A DNA stretch of 64,000 bases from Trichoderma breve. Taxonomy: Eukaryota > Ascomycota > Sordariomycetes > Hypocreales > Hypocreaceae. The stretch covers positions 3,472,001 through 3,536,000 of the forward strand of contig NC_079237.1 in the NCBI RefSeq assembly GCF_028502605.1. The letters run 5' to 3'. Of this stretch, positions 10,658 through 22,633 are shown one piece after another. Every line of letters starts with the position of its first letter. The stretch's first letter is position 1. A model generated the notes under the pieces. It was given only the letters and a program-made list of their open reading frames with translations, did no database searches and was not told the DNA's origin. Both the position numbers and the translations under genes were made by a program.

Positions 10658-13600
10658 CTTGTCGGTATTAAAGTGTTTTGGGGGTGGGTGTATTAAGTTG
10701 TTTTTTTGTGAGTTTTTTGGTTTAGTGTTCAGACAACGAATGTAGCTGGACTGTGAAAGCGAGCGAGTGGATGGAGAAGAAGAAGAAAGGAGAAAAGAAA
10801 AGACTTCGGAGATGGAGGGAAGCCTCTTTATGTACTGTTGTGAGAGTCCGTCCTTCTTTCTTGTCCTTGTCCCGTCAAGGTCGAGTCAACCAACCTTGGC
10901 TTGAGCTTCCCTTGCCTTAGCCCGAGTGCAAGCCGTGTGTGGCTCCTGGTCTCAGCTGGGGCCGCACGCCCCTCCCCTTCGATCGTCGGGCCGGGGGTGC
11001 AAAATGAAGGACAAGGCTAGCACAGCACGGCCTAGCAGGGCCGAAAGAGCGACAAGGGCCGTCAAGGTTTAGCTTCAATTCACGTCCAGTGTTGATGCTG
11101 TTGATGGAGTTGGTTGGCTCTGCAAAGTACAGTACAGAATGTACCGCGATGGACCGAGCAGTACCGCAATGATAAGTACCTGGCGGCCAGTTCGTGGCGG
11201 TGCGCTCGCCGCCGTGGCTCGACGCTGCGTCTACCAGCGGTACAAGTACCTGGTGCGCCAGCTTGGACAAAACATACACACTACGGAGGTACAGGTAGAC
11301 ACTACGGAGCGCGACTTCTTCTCTGGGCAGCCACGCAGAGCATGGAGAGGAAGAGGCTGGTGGAGTGGGTTGCTGTGCCACACGGGCCATTCATTACAGG
11401 GGCTTGCCAAGTGTTGGTGACTTAGTTGTTGGTGAACTTTATGAATGGTATTGAGTCACTGAGACTTACTTACTCCAGCAGCAGGCAGACGTGTTAGTGA
11501 AGATTGGAGCGTGGCAAGCCAACCTCGTCCGGAAACAGGGGGGGCTGGCTGGGATGGGCTGTGGCCTAACCTCATCTGCTACACACGGCCGAGCCGGGCA
11601 ACCCAGCGATCGACGGCCTTGGCTTTTGTATGGGGGATGACTGCAGCTGGCTCGGACAAGCGCTGTAACGGGTACTGCTGGATGCTACGACTTGCTGCTG
11701 TCGACGCCAGGTCACTGTTACTGCTACTGTACAGGACTGCAGCATCAATTGTGCCGACTTTTACGAGGCCAGTTTCAAGAGTTGGCCCAGGTGAGGTTGC
11801 ATACATGCCCCAGGAAAACATGTGAATGCTCACCCACATCCAGCCGCGGATCGGGGCTTCATGCTCCCCCGTCAATGCGAAGAAGAGTCTCTCCAGCTAC
11901 CTACTGTAATAAACGAGCAACGGGGATGCCGCACAACGACCCGACGGGCCCAGTTTGCCCAGCATCGCTTCTCCCATTGGCCTCGTGGCGGAAATTGCCA
12001 GTTGATCAAATCGAAAGAGCTCCAGCTTCACCAGATCCAATTGTTCTTCTTCGTCGGCACACATCACTGCCATTGGCCCAGCCCCCAAAAGCCCAGCAGC
12101 CCTGCCTCTCGACGTTTACAGTCCCAGATCTGGGGTTTTCATGTGCAACCGTGGTTGGCCAGCTGCAACTGCAGCGGCCGTCTTTTTGCCTCCGCATCGT
12201 GTGTGTGGTGTGTGTGTGAGTGGGCAATGGCAGTCACTGTTGCAAAAGCGCACGTAACCTTGCATTCGCGCTGTGGCTGGGGCTGCGACTCTATTTCACA
12301 GGCTATGTCATTGATGGCATCACAGTCAATGCGAGTATTTTGTGACAATTGACCTCCCAGCGGCCAGTGCTGCCATTGTTTGTTGGACTGGCCGACATCA
12401 AGAATTCATCTCAGTCTCAGCACAGCTTCTTGAGAAAAACGAGGTGCAAAGGACCATCCAACTTCGGTTTAGGTTCGGCCGAATTTATTGGCCATTGATG
12501 ACTTCAGGTTACTCCCCCAGCTACCAACAGCTGCTACGGCGCTGTAATTCCTTCAGGTTCATCCAAGGCGTCCCCCTTCAGTGGCCACAGCGCCCCTCGA
12601 CGGCCTGTGGCAAACCGTTACAGCGACCACCGGGCCCTGTAAGCCCACCCAGCGGCCCCCACCGCCCATGTACAGGGCAGGTACCTTATGCGCAGAATGC
12701 GGATCTCAACCCTCTTGGCCGATCCAAATCATTCATCTTTTCGTCAGCATCATGTCACCACGACGTGCCGGAAATATGCTCGGCGGCGTCATCAGGCTAC
12801 CAGCACAATACTTGCGCCGGGCTATGCCGCCTTGAGTCACCCCAGCCTGCGCTTTGCTCGATTCTGCAGGCACACACACGCCGGTCTTCAGCCTGTTTTG
12901 TCTCCCCAACTTGCAAAAGAGCGCTACGAACTGGCGGAGAAACTGATGCGGCGCGCCCTCCTGGGAAAAATTCAGCGATCGTCGGACCTCGCGCTGCCCA
13001 TTCCATCCACAAGCCCGACTTTCCGCCAAGGTTCGAGAAGCTAGCTCTGGCAAAGGGGAGGCTTCGAAACGAGGCGAACAATAGGCTTGACGGCTTGGAA
13101 TGGGGTGGCGGCTCCACCAAGTGACGCTTGGCTCAGACACGGACGGGAAATGGGCAAAAGAACTTTGTGACTGTGGTCTATGACAAAAGAGAAACGGGAA
13201 AGCAGAAACCGCCTGATGCAGGAACAGGACTCGAAAGCGCGCATGAGCTGAGCCCATCAGCAATAGTCTGCTAGCCCTGCCGCTGCTCCTTTACCCAGAC
13301 CAGACTCGTCAACGGTTGGAAAAAAGTTGGCCAAGCTCGCCGCCATTCCTCTTCCAAACCCACAACCCGGCTCTCAAAGAATCAACTCAACTGTTCGCTT
13401 CGCCAAAAGCTCCTCTACACAAGTCCCCGGCCTATCCCATCCCCGGTCCTGGTCAACCATGACCATGACCTCGCTAAGTCGAGCAGAGAGCGAATCGGGC
13501 TCGAAAAGTCCGGGGAACAGGGAGGGTCAGCGAGCGCTTGGGAGACAGGAGATAGGGCCTGAATCGCTCTCCCATCCATCGTCTCCTCGACGCAATTTCC

Positions 13601-16600
13601 CCCGCAGCTTCACCCCCTGACGCCAGTTGCTTATCCCAGGCGCCTGATCCGATGGGATCTCCATATGGTCCACGGCCCATCGGCTAGTTTGCTCTAGCCC
13701 TGGCTTTTTTGCAACTTGGCTACCAGCCAATCTCCAACATGTCAATAATATGCGGGCCAGCATGCAGCCAGCGCCAACCAAGTTTTTTTGTCCTTCTCGT
13801 TGCTTCTGCTCCCTCTGCCCCTGGTCTGGTCTGGTCCGCCATGCTTCGCTCCTCCTCCTCCTCACAGACTTTGCACACACTCCCCCCTCTCGTTCCACTA
13901 GCCCAGTTGGTACAGCTTCACCTCTCTCGAGCGCGCCGTGCCGAGGCCAATAGCGTGCGCATGTAAATCCCTTTTCACCATGTGATATTGGGGGCAGAGC
14001 AGGACGCGCTCTGCAGAGCATTTGATCTTCGAATTATTGACTTTCCGTTAATAGGGGCGGCACGAACGCCACCAATCTCTACGCCGTTTGGCGGTAGACT
14101 GTAAGGGATGGTCGGACACCGATCGCAATCTGATCAAAATTATGCTCTCCTACCGCGTGCATACCGACCCAGAACCAGAGATGACTTCTATGCGGGCCCT
14201 GTCCAGCGAGAGTCCACTGGTACTCAGTACATACATTCAGGTAGCCAGATCTGGTGGTACGGAGTATCGTACAGTCACGGAGGACTTCCGTCGAAGAGAA
14301 TTGGCCCTCTCTTCCTTCTGGCGTGCCACGGAGCAAAGCCCCAGTCTGGCATGAGGCCATGACACAGGACCCGTGTGTGGGTAGTCGTGACTTGCTTTGA
14401 TCCTTGCTATACCATGCCATCCATCGAATTGGCGAGTGCCGCAGATCAGAAAAACAGCCGATGAGAGCTTGTTCTCACGTTTTGCTTCAGAGATGCCGCT
14501 GTGCCCAATGCCCCTCTCTCCATCCATCTTGCCGAGATGCTACTTCGTGTAATGCCTCCCTGTCCCGTTGAGTCTCAGTGTTGGTCAGAGTCAGGCCACC
14601 CGCGTGCAGCCGGAGTCGGGTAATGCTCCGAATCAGCCAACTGACTCTTGACTCCAGATCCAGAGACGATTCAAGCTTGGAAGCTGCAGGGTTTGGATTT
14701 TTTTTAGCGGGCAAATCCACGGCGCGGCATCATTTCCGGGCCTGTCCAAGCAGCGACTGGTAGGTATTACTCGTACATACAGTAGGTGGTATTGCTCTCT
14801 GCTCTCACCAACAGCAATCTTACTGGGTACGAGGAGCAAAAGTGCTTCGCGCTACACGTTGGCTGGCGGCTTGAGCTTGTCCTCGTTTGGGTCCGTTCTC
14901 GCAGGATCTGCATCTTGAGCCGTGAGGGACAAAGATGCGATGCTACTGTCCTCGTGGCAAATGCTCTTCATGTTGCTATTCTTAACATAGGACTTGATCG
15001 TCAATTTGCACTGCCGGCAACCATTACAGAGAAATCATTTGACTCTCGGAGATTGAACATGCTTTACCTGATGCAGCCCGTTGCTGTCACGGTTTCAATT
15101 GGACGCTACAAAAATTGGCCCGAGAAGCCAATATCCTTGCCGGACTGGTGGGCATGGTACGGCCCCAATGCTGCTTGTGGACGGAAATTCAGTGTGGAGT
15201 GCACTAATAGTGCTGTGCCTCGTTTATAGTCTGTACGACTTGCACAAGGCCGACATTACCATGTGTTACATACAGTGTTATACCTTGCAGGGGGATGACT
15301 TCTGAGACGACCGTCCATCTTTTGGTGTTGACCAGAGCAGATGGGATCGGAAGCTTCAGCTGCACGGCTCAAACTCTATTCTGTTCTCTCTCTCTTTCTT
15401 CCTTCTCGAGGCGTCTACTCTGACTGTCAATCAACAAGGATCTCGATTCAGATCGCGTTCCTGAGCCGTTTTTTCCCGTTTATTGTCCGTGCGAAGCCAA
15501 AGTTAACAATCTGCATACGAGCAACAGGAATGACTTTCAAGGTCGAAGCGCCCGGACGGGCTCTACATGCAGCACGGTAGCGAAAAAATACGAGTCAAAG
15601 CTCCTTCCGGACTGACTACGCCCTTTTTGCGACGAAGGCAAATGAAGAGTACGAGATGAACTTTTGCTTTGCCGAGGAACGTTTATTACTGCAGAGGACT
15701 CCATGCATTTTGCACGAGGCCGCGAGCATCTAGATCTCCCTGCTCCCATGAAAATCAGGGGTTCAGTCCGGCGATGAACTGGTGTCCGGCGGCTGTGGCA
15801 ACAGTCACAATATGCTTCCCCCCCTTACAGATGAATGGCGCTGATGAGTTGGTCGATCCCGTGTTCCCCTGGATGGGCGACACGGCTCGTCTTGCTGGAC
15901 TCCATCATGCTGCAGGTGGCGGGCAAGCCACAGCTGAGAATACTCACATAGGCGGCCGCTCCCATTGCTTCCCTTTGGCTTTGGCCATCTGCACCTCCTT
16001 CATAGGATTCGCTGCGACAACCGACACTACTGCCAGGCTGTGTTGTGTGTGTGATCTCGAGAACCGAGACAGCAGGTGTGCGTATGTCTTGCAAAGATGC
16101 CCCAACACTGCAGCTGGCTCACCGATGGGCTTCCGTGACATGTCCAGGTGGTACAATCGGAGCGGGAGTGTCACTTTTATCGCCTCATTACTCCGAGAAC
16201 GCGGCATGCTGTCTCAACATGCGAAACGCCTTGACCCATATATGGCGCCTCTAATTCGACTCCCTTTGTCTCGGACCAAGCCCTTGGAGAGTTCACGAGG
16301 ATAATCTCGTACGCATCATTGGTCTGCAGATCGATGTGCGAGTTCACCTAATGTACGAAATACTTCATCGATGGCTAATACGATGAGCCCTTGCCGATGG
16401 CCCGAAGATTTCATTTGCCCTCCCTTTTTTCCCAGCCGTGTCCTGAGAGCCATACGTAAGCACCATTGATGCAGCGCTGAAACGCTATAGCCACACGCCC
16501 CCTTGGTGAATCCGAGGCTCTGGATGGGGATTGGGGGATGCAAGTTCTATTTTTGTGGTGGCGATGCGAGAGAGGTTGGGACGTGCGTCTGAGACATGAC

Positions 16601-17774
16601 TTGGAAGGATTTTGTTGGCGTTGGGAAGGTGAGTGGTACATGCGGGATGTAAGGCGTAGGCTATGCAGAGCACAGAGTATATTTGTGCTTTTAGCTAGTG
16701 TTTTTTGCTTCTGGTGCGTGATGAGTTGATGGTTTGATGGTTTGATGGCCACGTAAGTTGTATGCATGTGCTTCGTATATGTAGAGATGTTGTCTTGAAA
16801 AGGGATTGATTGGGAGGATGTTGCGGTAAGTTGCTGGTGGCTGGGAGGAGTATCATCGCCAGTAGAAGGGAGTGCTTGGAGGTGTATTAGTAGACTTCAT
16901 GCATCGATTGTGACTGCTCTCGTGCTCTTCCTGTTGTATTAAACCATCGTTATCTGGGGAATACTCAGATTGATGAGGTTCAGTATTGATCTCCATGTCT
17001 GCTGATACACTACTTTATCTCGGCGTCGAGAATTCAACGGATGGATACGATACAGATAAGGTCCTGCATTCAACGATGGAGTCAATGTATCTGTCTATAG
17101 TATAGTGTCCGAGAGCTGCGACTCCTTAAAGTTCTATCGAGCCTCGACTTGTTCGCCCATATGTGACATTCTTAGGAGTTCAACAGATGCGTCAACGCGT
17201 ACTCTCTAGAGTTATTGACTTGACACTCAACACACCTGAGAAGATGATGGACTGAAGGCCGTTCAAATTGTTACAGTATCCCTGTTGAAGAGACGCTTAT
17301 AATAATTTGATGAATATGAAAAGACTAGTTGCGAGGCAATTTGGAGATATGAACTACCGAGATGAAAACAAAGACTCGGGAGGACCATTTGACCGCGAAG
17401 ATCGGCATTCTGAAGGATTCTAAATCATGTGTGTATGAACAAAGAGCTGAAGACTTTTTATTTTATATGGAGAATTGGCTCTGATGCATTTATGTTTTGC
17501 GAATTATCTTCCTCTTAGGGATATATAGGGTAGAAGATGGGAGAAGGCGCCCTACGCAAGTTTTGGCGGGGTTTTCGACTTTGGGGTGGCTGCGGACTTT
17601 TGACGATGCGCTTATTGATACACCGGACTAAACTTGAATCATTGAGAAAGTATTGACCTAGCCTGTCAAATTCATGGATTGTTAGATTTTGATTCTCTTC
17701 AACTGCCTGGGAGGATTTATGTCGTTAAAGAATATCGTTGATCAGGAATCGCTTCATGCAGCTTTCGTGCTCAC

Positions 17775-18135
17775 AGACGTAGTAAATATATCACATTTTA
17801 AGAACTACCTAGCATTTGCCTTCAATTTCATCTAATAGATGTAAAAGAATCAGGTTCATTTACTAGATGTGAATGGACTACGTTGAAGGACTCCCATTGT
17901 TCGAGGGTGTTGACGCACAATCACTTGATACACTATGGCTCCATTCAGCAGTGCACTCAAAGATGGAGCGAATGTATCACATTTAAGTACTAAGCACATA
18001 TTTACCGTCAATTTCATCTGCTTGCTGTATCTAAACTATGTTGAAGGATTCTTAGAGGATGCCGACGGACATTCGCTTGATACGTTGTAGCTCCATTCAG
18101 CTGCTTACCCAAAGATGTAGCAAATGAATCATAGT
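17775..18135. repeat. Degenerate tandem repeat, about 150-185 bp unit
   Basis: Shared words recur in the same order. GTTGAAGGA starts at 17882 and 18040. GCTCCATTCAGC starts at 17938 and 18090. TCAATTTCATCT starts near 17822 and 18008. TATCACATTT occurs near 17790 and 17975. Spacing varies from 152 to 186 bp because of indels. A third, weaker copy may lie near 17070, where a related CATTCAACGATGGAGTCAATGT string occurs. There are at least two old copies; their origin is unknown. Confidence 0.6.
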
Positions 18136-19027
18136 CGGTATCTAGTCAGCAACTACCTATCTTCGATTTTATATGGTAGATGAATGTCTATAAGTCTGGA
18201 CACACCTACATTTCATCTACTACTGATTTCATTGGCAATGGTGGTATTAAGCTGGGATACATTGGCTCCTCTATCCCATCAATTCATATTACGGTCGAGG
18301 CTTTTTTGCGCCCGCTCGTTAAATACTAACGCGCACTTATCCCGGCGTATGTGCAATGTGCTGGTTAATATAAATAAGCCACAATATAGATTGACTTGCA
18401 TTGCAGCCGATGTGCTTCAAACTATTGCCAATTCGCGAAATCACTAGACTTGGTAGGTGATGGCGCAAACATGACTCGGGCACTGGATGGCTTAAGATGC
18501 TTGATCGATCTGATCGCTTATCGGACAATTCTAAAAGGACTCGCTTCCGCATATTTGGGTGCATCGGTCGGCAGACGTCCAATAAGCGGAAAGATCGTCA
18601 TGAAATCGGTGAAATCGCCCTCCAGGGTCGTATTTGTGTGGGTTAAACCTGCGCCGGCCCAATCCCAACCCCGAACAAGAGACAATAGTGCTGTAATAGA
18701 GATCAAGTATGTTGCAATCCATATTTGGCGATTTGCTGTTAGGTGAGAGCATAACAAAACGAGTTGCCGAGGCAGGTTTTTTTCCCACCCCATAGAATTC
18801 TCCAGCGGCGGATTCCACCAGCAGCGGTGAACGATTAGATGCATAAGTCCGCAGCAAGTCGCCCGTAAAACGATCGTATGTTTCGGTCTTGCATGCCGGA
18901 TTCAGTCCAATCCGAGGCGATCCGGGCCCGGAAAACAAGATCGAGATTGCATTATGCGCTGTATAGCAGTAAGCATGTTAGCAAACGTATCTGTGTAACC
19001 ACACCTAGGTGCGGAGTAACAGCAGCG

Positions 19028-19037
19028 CTATTTAAAG
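19028..19037 (+). promoter_or_regulatory. TATA-like element of the P450 gene
   Basis: CTATTTAAAG lies about 120 bp upstream of the P450 ATG, a usual distance for a filamentous fungus. Confidence 0.4.
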
Positions 19038-19153
19038 AATGAAGCATAAAGTACGGATCACGGCGGAAGACACCCCCTCTTCTGCCCAAGGCTGGGATCG
19101 GTGTGAGCTTGTTTTGCTTGTTGAACACTCTTTGTGTTCCCTTCTAAAGAAGA

Positions 19154-21264
19154 ATGTCTCAACCGTTGGAGCTGGAAGGCCTTGGCGGTGCACTGTTCCC
19201 TCCTGTGCCTTCGTCATGGCAAGTTACGGTCGGTCTTTCGATGATTGCTGGCGTTGTCTCGCACCAAGCTGTCTTTCGGCCGGTTGAAATCGACACTCTC
19301 TTGTGGCGATTACTATTCATCTACATCACGGCACTAGCTGCTATTGCTGGAGGTTATATCCGAATCGGAGGCTATCAGATTGTGGCGGCGGTGCTACAGA
19401 CCGCCTTGGTTGCAACAACATATACCGTTGGAGTTTTTACTAGCATCTTTGTGTATAGAGCGTTCTTTCACCCTTTGCAAAAGTTTCCCGGTCCATTTTG
19501 GGCGAGAGTCTCTCGGTTTTATGCTATGGGCCGAATGATTCAGAGCCGAAAGGGTTACGAAGATATACAGAAGCTCCATCAAAAGTACGGAGATATCGTA
19601 CGAGTTGGTGGGTAGCACGACATACCTCTACTAAAGCAAAGTACATGTACCTATACTAAACAATGATTGACAAAGGGCCGCGAGAATTATCCATCAACCG
19701 TCCCTCTGCCATTCGTTCTCTTTATGGAGCCCACGCACAAACGTCGAGACCGCCGTGGTATTCGCAGACGTCGAGACACCCATCCAAGTCCTCGCTGATC
19801 AACACACGGGATTCGGCAGCACATAAGCTACGAAAGAAGATTTGGGAAAAGGCTTTGGGGTCTAGAGGTACGAAGACAGAAGAGAAACTGTCATCTCCCA
19901 TCTTATAAGCTATTTGATTACTATACTGACATGCTTTGGAAAGCGTTGGATGTGTATGAATCACGAGTGCAGTCAAAAGTTGAACTTTTATTGTCTAAAA
20001 TTGAAGAGACTAATGGCACTCCGGTCGATATGACAAAGTACTTTATGTATTTTAGCTTTGATGTCATGGCAGATGTTGGTAAGTGGTTGGTCTGATATGT
20101 TCCGCACATTACGATAAACTAACAGATTACTCACAGGATTCTCCAAAAATTTCAATATGCTTGAGTCGACAAACATCCATCCTGCCATCAAGGGCGTTCA
20201 TGACACCATGTGGTTTATCGGGCTCCTGACTACCATACCATGGATGCTATACATGGTCGGCTCGACACCAGGATTGAATAGCCTAAGTCGTTTCTCTATA
20301 TGGTGCCATGAACAACTCAACGAGAAGCGAAATGTGAGTCCATTTCTTCATCTTTCTTGATAGATTTTGATACTAATGATAGTCACTGTCTGGGTTTAGG
20401 TCCTCGCTAGCGAGAAGGAAAAGGAGCCACAAGACGTCATGTCATGGTTGCTAAAGGCCATGGATAACAAGGACCCTGCGGCACCACCTTCGGAACGGGC
20501 CGTTCAAGAAGATTCTCGTCTTTTGATTATAGCCGGCAGGTATGTCATAATAACTATCCCTTCATCTATATCTACCTTATATACGGGTGAGAAATGCTGA
20601 TAATTTATAGTGACACAACTTCTGGAATATTAACAAGCGCGTAAGTCTTGTCTAAATAGTTTCCTCTCTATTTGGCTCACCCGTTTCTTGTGACTAACAT
20701 TGGGATTTTCTTATCAGGTTCCATCTCTTGTTAACCAACCCTCGCACCTACGAGCGCCTCCTAGCCGAAGTTCAGAAGCAGTTCCCCGGAGGAATCAGCG
20801 ACTGGACATATGAAAAGGCAAAGGCAATTCCGTATCTCGACTGGATTGTTTACGAATCGCTGCGATTGAGGCCCACAGCCGCAGCAGGAATGCCCCGAGA
20901 CCTACCCCCGCAAGGCATTATGCTTGATGGCGAATTCATCCCCGGAGGAACAATCGCCTCGGTTCCCCCTTACACGATACAGCGAGATCCGCGATACTGG
21001 GATGAGCCGCTCGCTTTCCGACCGGAAAGGTGGGAGAACTGCTCGACTGATAGCGTTCCCTGGATTGCGTTCAGCCGGGGGACGTGGTCGTGTCCTGGGA
21101 GGGGTCTTGCTATGATGGAGTGTAGGATGGTGCTTAGCCGGATCTTTTTGCAGTATGATGTTACGCTTCCTTTGGGGATGGGAGGGGATACGTTTGAGGA
21201 GGATACTATTGATAATGTGGCAATGGTTGCGCCTGCATTGTATCTCTCATTTACTCCTAGATAA
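19154..21264 (+). CDS. Cytochrome P450 monooxygenase, CYP67-like
   Basis: Haem-thiolate monooxygenase, probably bound to the ER membrane. Seven exons: 19154-19607, 19676-19867, 19944-20078, 20137-20333, 20400-20539, 20611-20640 and 20718-21264. All phases agree, giving 564 residues. The N-terminus has several hydrophobic segments (about residues 20-110) before FHPLQKFPGPFWA. The I-helix motif AGSDTTSG is assembled across a 30-nt micro-exon near residue 372. ESLR (ExxR) is near 427 and the haem loop FSRGTWSCPG has its Cys ligand near 508. The layout recalls the fungal group annotated as tryprostatin B 6-hydroxylase-like (CYP67), from memory. Substrate unknown. A GMC oxidoreductase gene and a decayed P450 tail lie within 5 kb. 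Confidence 0.93.
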
Positions 21265-21871
21265 CGGTTACGACTTATGAATGAATGAAGAAGCTATCTA
21301 CTTATCTACTCTTCTTACTGCCATTGCCGCCAATTTACAAGTCGGGATTCCATAACATGTAAGCCAAAGCCAAGAATCCCAAGTAATTTTACTGCGTGAT
21401 CATCTTACATGTGCTATTAATGTATCGAAGTTTATTCAGGGTATGGCTCTTTACCGTCGCATGGGTTCCCAGCTGAGTTTCATCTTTCAATCACGCAGTT
21501 ATTGATGCGGACTTTCATTGACTAATAAAGGTTTAGCACCACTATAAAGATGATGAACAATCCTACAATCTTTAGCCTCAACGGTGTAAGAGAGTGTTGT
21601 CCGTTCAAATGAGTGAATTGAGTTGGCCTCAGCACCCTCGATAAGAACAATTTAACTACGGCTGTATATGTAATTCCTGTAGGAGTTAAAAAACTGAATA
21701 GAGAGGCTTTGTATCATATGTCTGATCTTTCTAAAAACACGTTGCAGGGTTGCTGAAACCGCGTTTGTATTGATACCCCACTGTGATAACCCCAGTCGAC
21801 AACCATTTTAACCCACGAAACCTAGCCTTACACTTCAAACGCGTCTCACTTTATACTACAGCAACGTCACA
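21265..21871. other. Intergenic between P450 and Cys/His protein
   Basis: AT-rich and non-coding as far as can be seen. It must hold the 3' end of the P450 transcript and the promoter of the next gene. No strong TATA box was noted. Confidence 0.5.
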
Positions 21872-22497
21872 ATGGCCAGCGACACAGAACTCATCAATAG
21901 CCTCACGGCTGAGCAAGCCCGTGCAATTCTCATTTACTTGTCTCACAATCGTTCAGTCGCAGACAAAGTGAGCAAGTACGCAAAGGCCATGAGAACGCAG
22001 ACTAGCCTCAGGGCAATATGCGTGCAATGTAACTCAACATTCGATCCAAATGACGCTAAGAATTGCTTCTACCACGATGGTATGTATGCGCCATTAGTAT
22101 TCAATTTCGTCAATTGGCATCCGGCATATATTTGCACCTCCTGTAGCGCCTATATAGCCACTAAGCCCTCATAGGCGAGCTAGAAGTCTACGATGATGAT
22201 GACTTTTGGGCAGACCATGATGAGGATTGTCATGGAATCATTGATACTGATGAGATGCGCGAGGAGTTTCCAGAAGGGTTTAAATGGAGCTGCTGCAATG
22301 AAACTGGAGAAGCAAAAGGTTGTCAGCGCGGCAGACATCAAGCAGACCCAGACAATTTGGTGCTAGATGATGATAATGACAAAAGAGACGAACATCCAGA
22401 GGACGAAGAAGAAAGCGACGAGAAAGACTACGAGAATAAAAGAGGAAACGGAGATGCGAGCCAAAATTTAGGGCCCAATAAACGACAGAAGTACTAG
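21872..22497 (+). CDS. Small Cys/His-motif protein with acidic tail
   Basis: Function unknown; the layout is one I recognise from many fungal hypothetical proteins. Exons 21872-22079 and 22175-22497 (intron 95 nt, GTATGT to CATAG) give 176 residues. The first half is a short helical region followed by CVQCNSTFDPNDAKNCFYHDGELEV. Then come WADHDEDCHG and WSCCNETGEAKGCQRGRH. The paired Cys and His residues suggest zinc binding. The C-terminus is acidic and lysine-rich (EDEEESDEKDYENK) and ends in KRQKY, so it may be disordered and possibly nuclear. In-phase splicing reconstitutes the YHDGELEV block, which supports the model. Confidence 0.8.
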
Positions 22498-22633
22498 ATT
22501 TAACTGTATTCTTGGTTTTAGCATTGTATCACTAGACTTTGCGCTTTGCGAGATGGCGATAAGACGGCTAAGTGCCAGGCACTTCTAGTTTTGCACAAGA
22601 CACTCAATCTGCCTATTCAATCTAAAAATCGTC

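Larger units (their letters stand above)
10658..19153. other. 8.5-kb gene desert
   Basis: No gene could be supported. The longest frames (12342-13124 at 260 codons and 15669-16304 at 211 codons) read as random sequence rich in Pro, Ser, Arg and Cys, with no domain or splice chain. By eye, 10.9-16.3 kb is GC-moderate and 16.8-18.2 kb is clearly AT-rich with diverged repeats. The proximal few hundred bases are the promoter of the CFEM gene and contain long purine runs. The region could contain a long 5' leader, a non-coding RNA or eroded genes. Confidence 0.5.

Noticed and set aside
12342..13124. 260-codon plus-strand frame
   Set aside because: Random composition, no domain, and equally long frames on the other strand.
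15669..16304. 211-codon plus-strand frame
   Set aside because: No recognisable motif and atypical composition for a fungal protein; most likely chance.
18531..18938. 135-codon minus-strand frame near the P450
   Set aside because: Contains GPGSPRIGL-like text but no family match I can defend, no clear start context and no splice partner.
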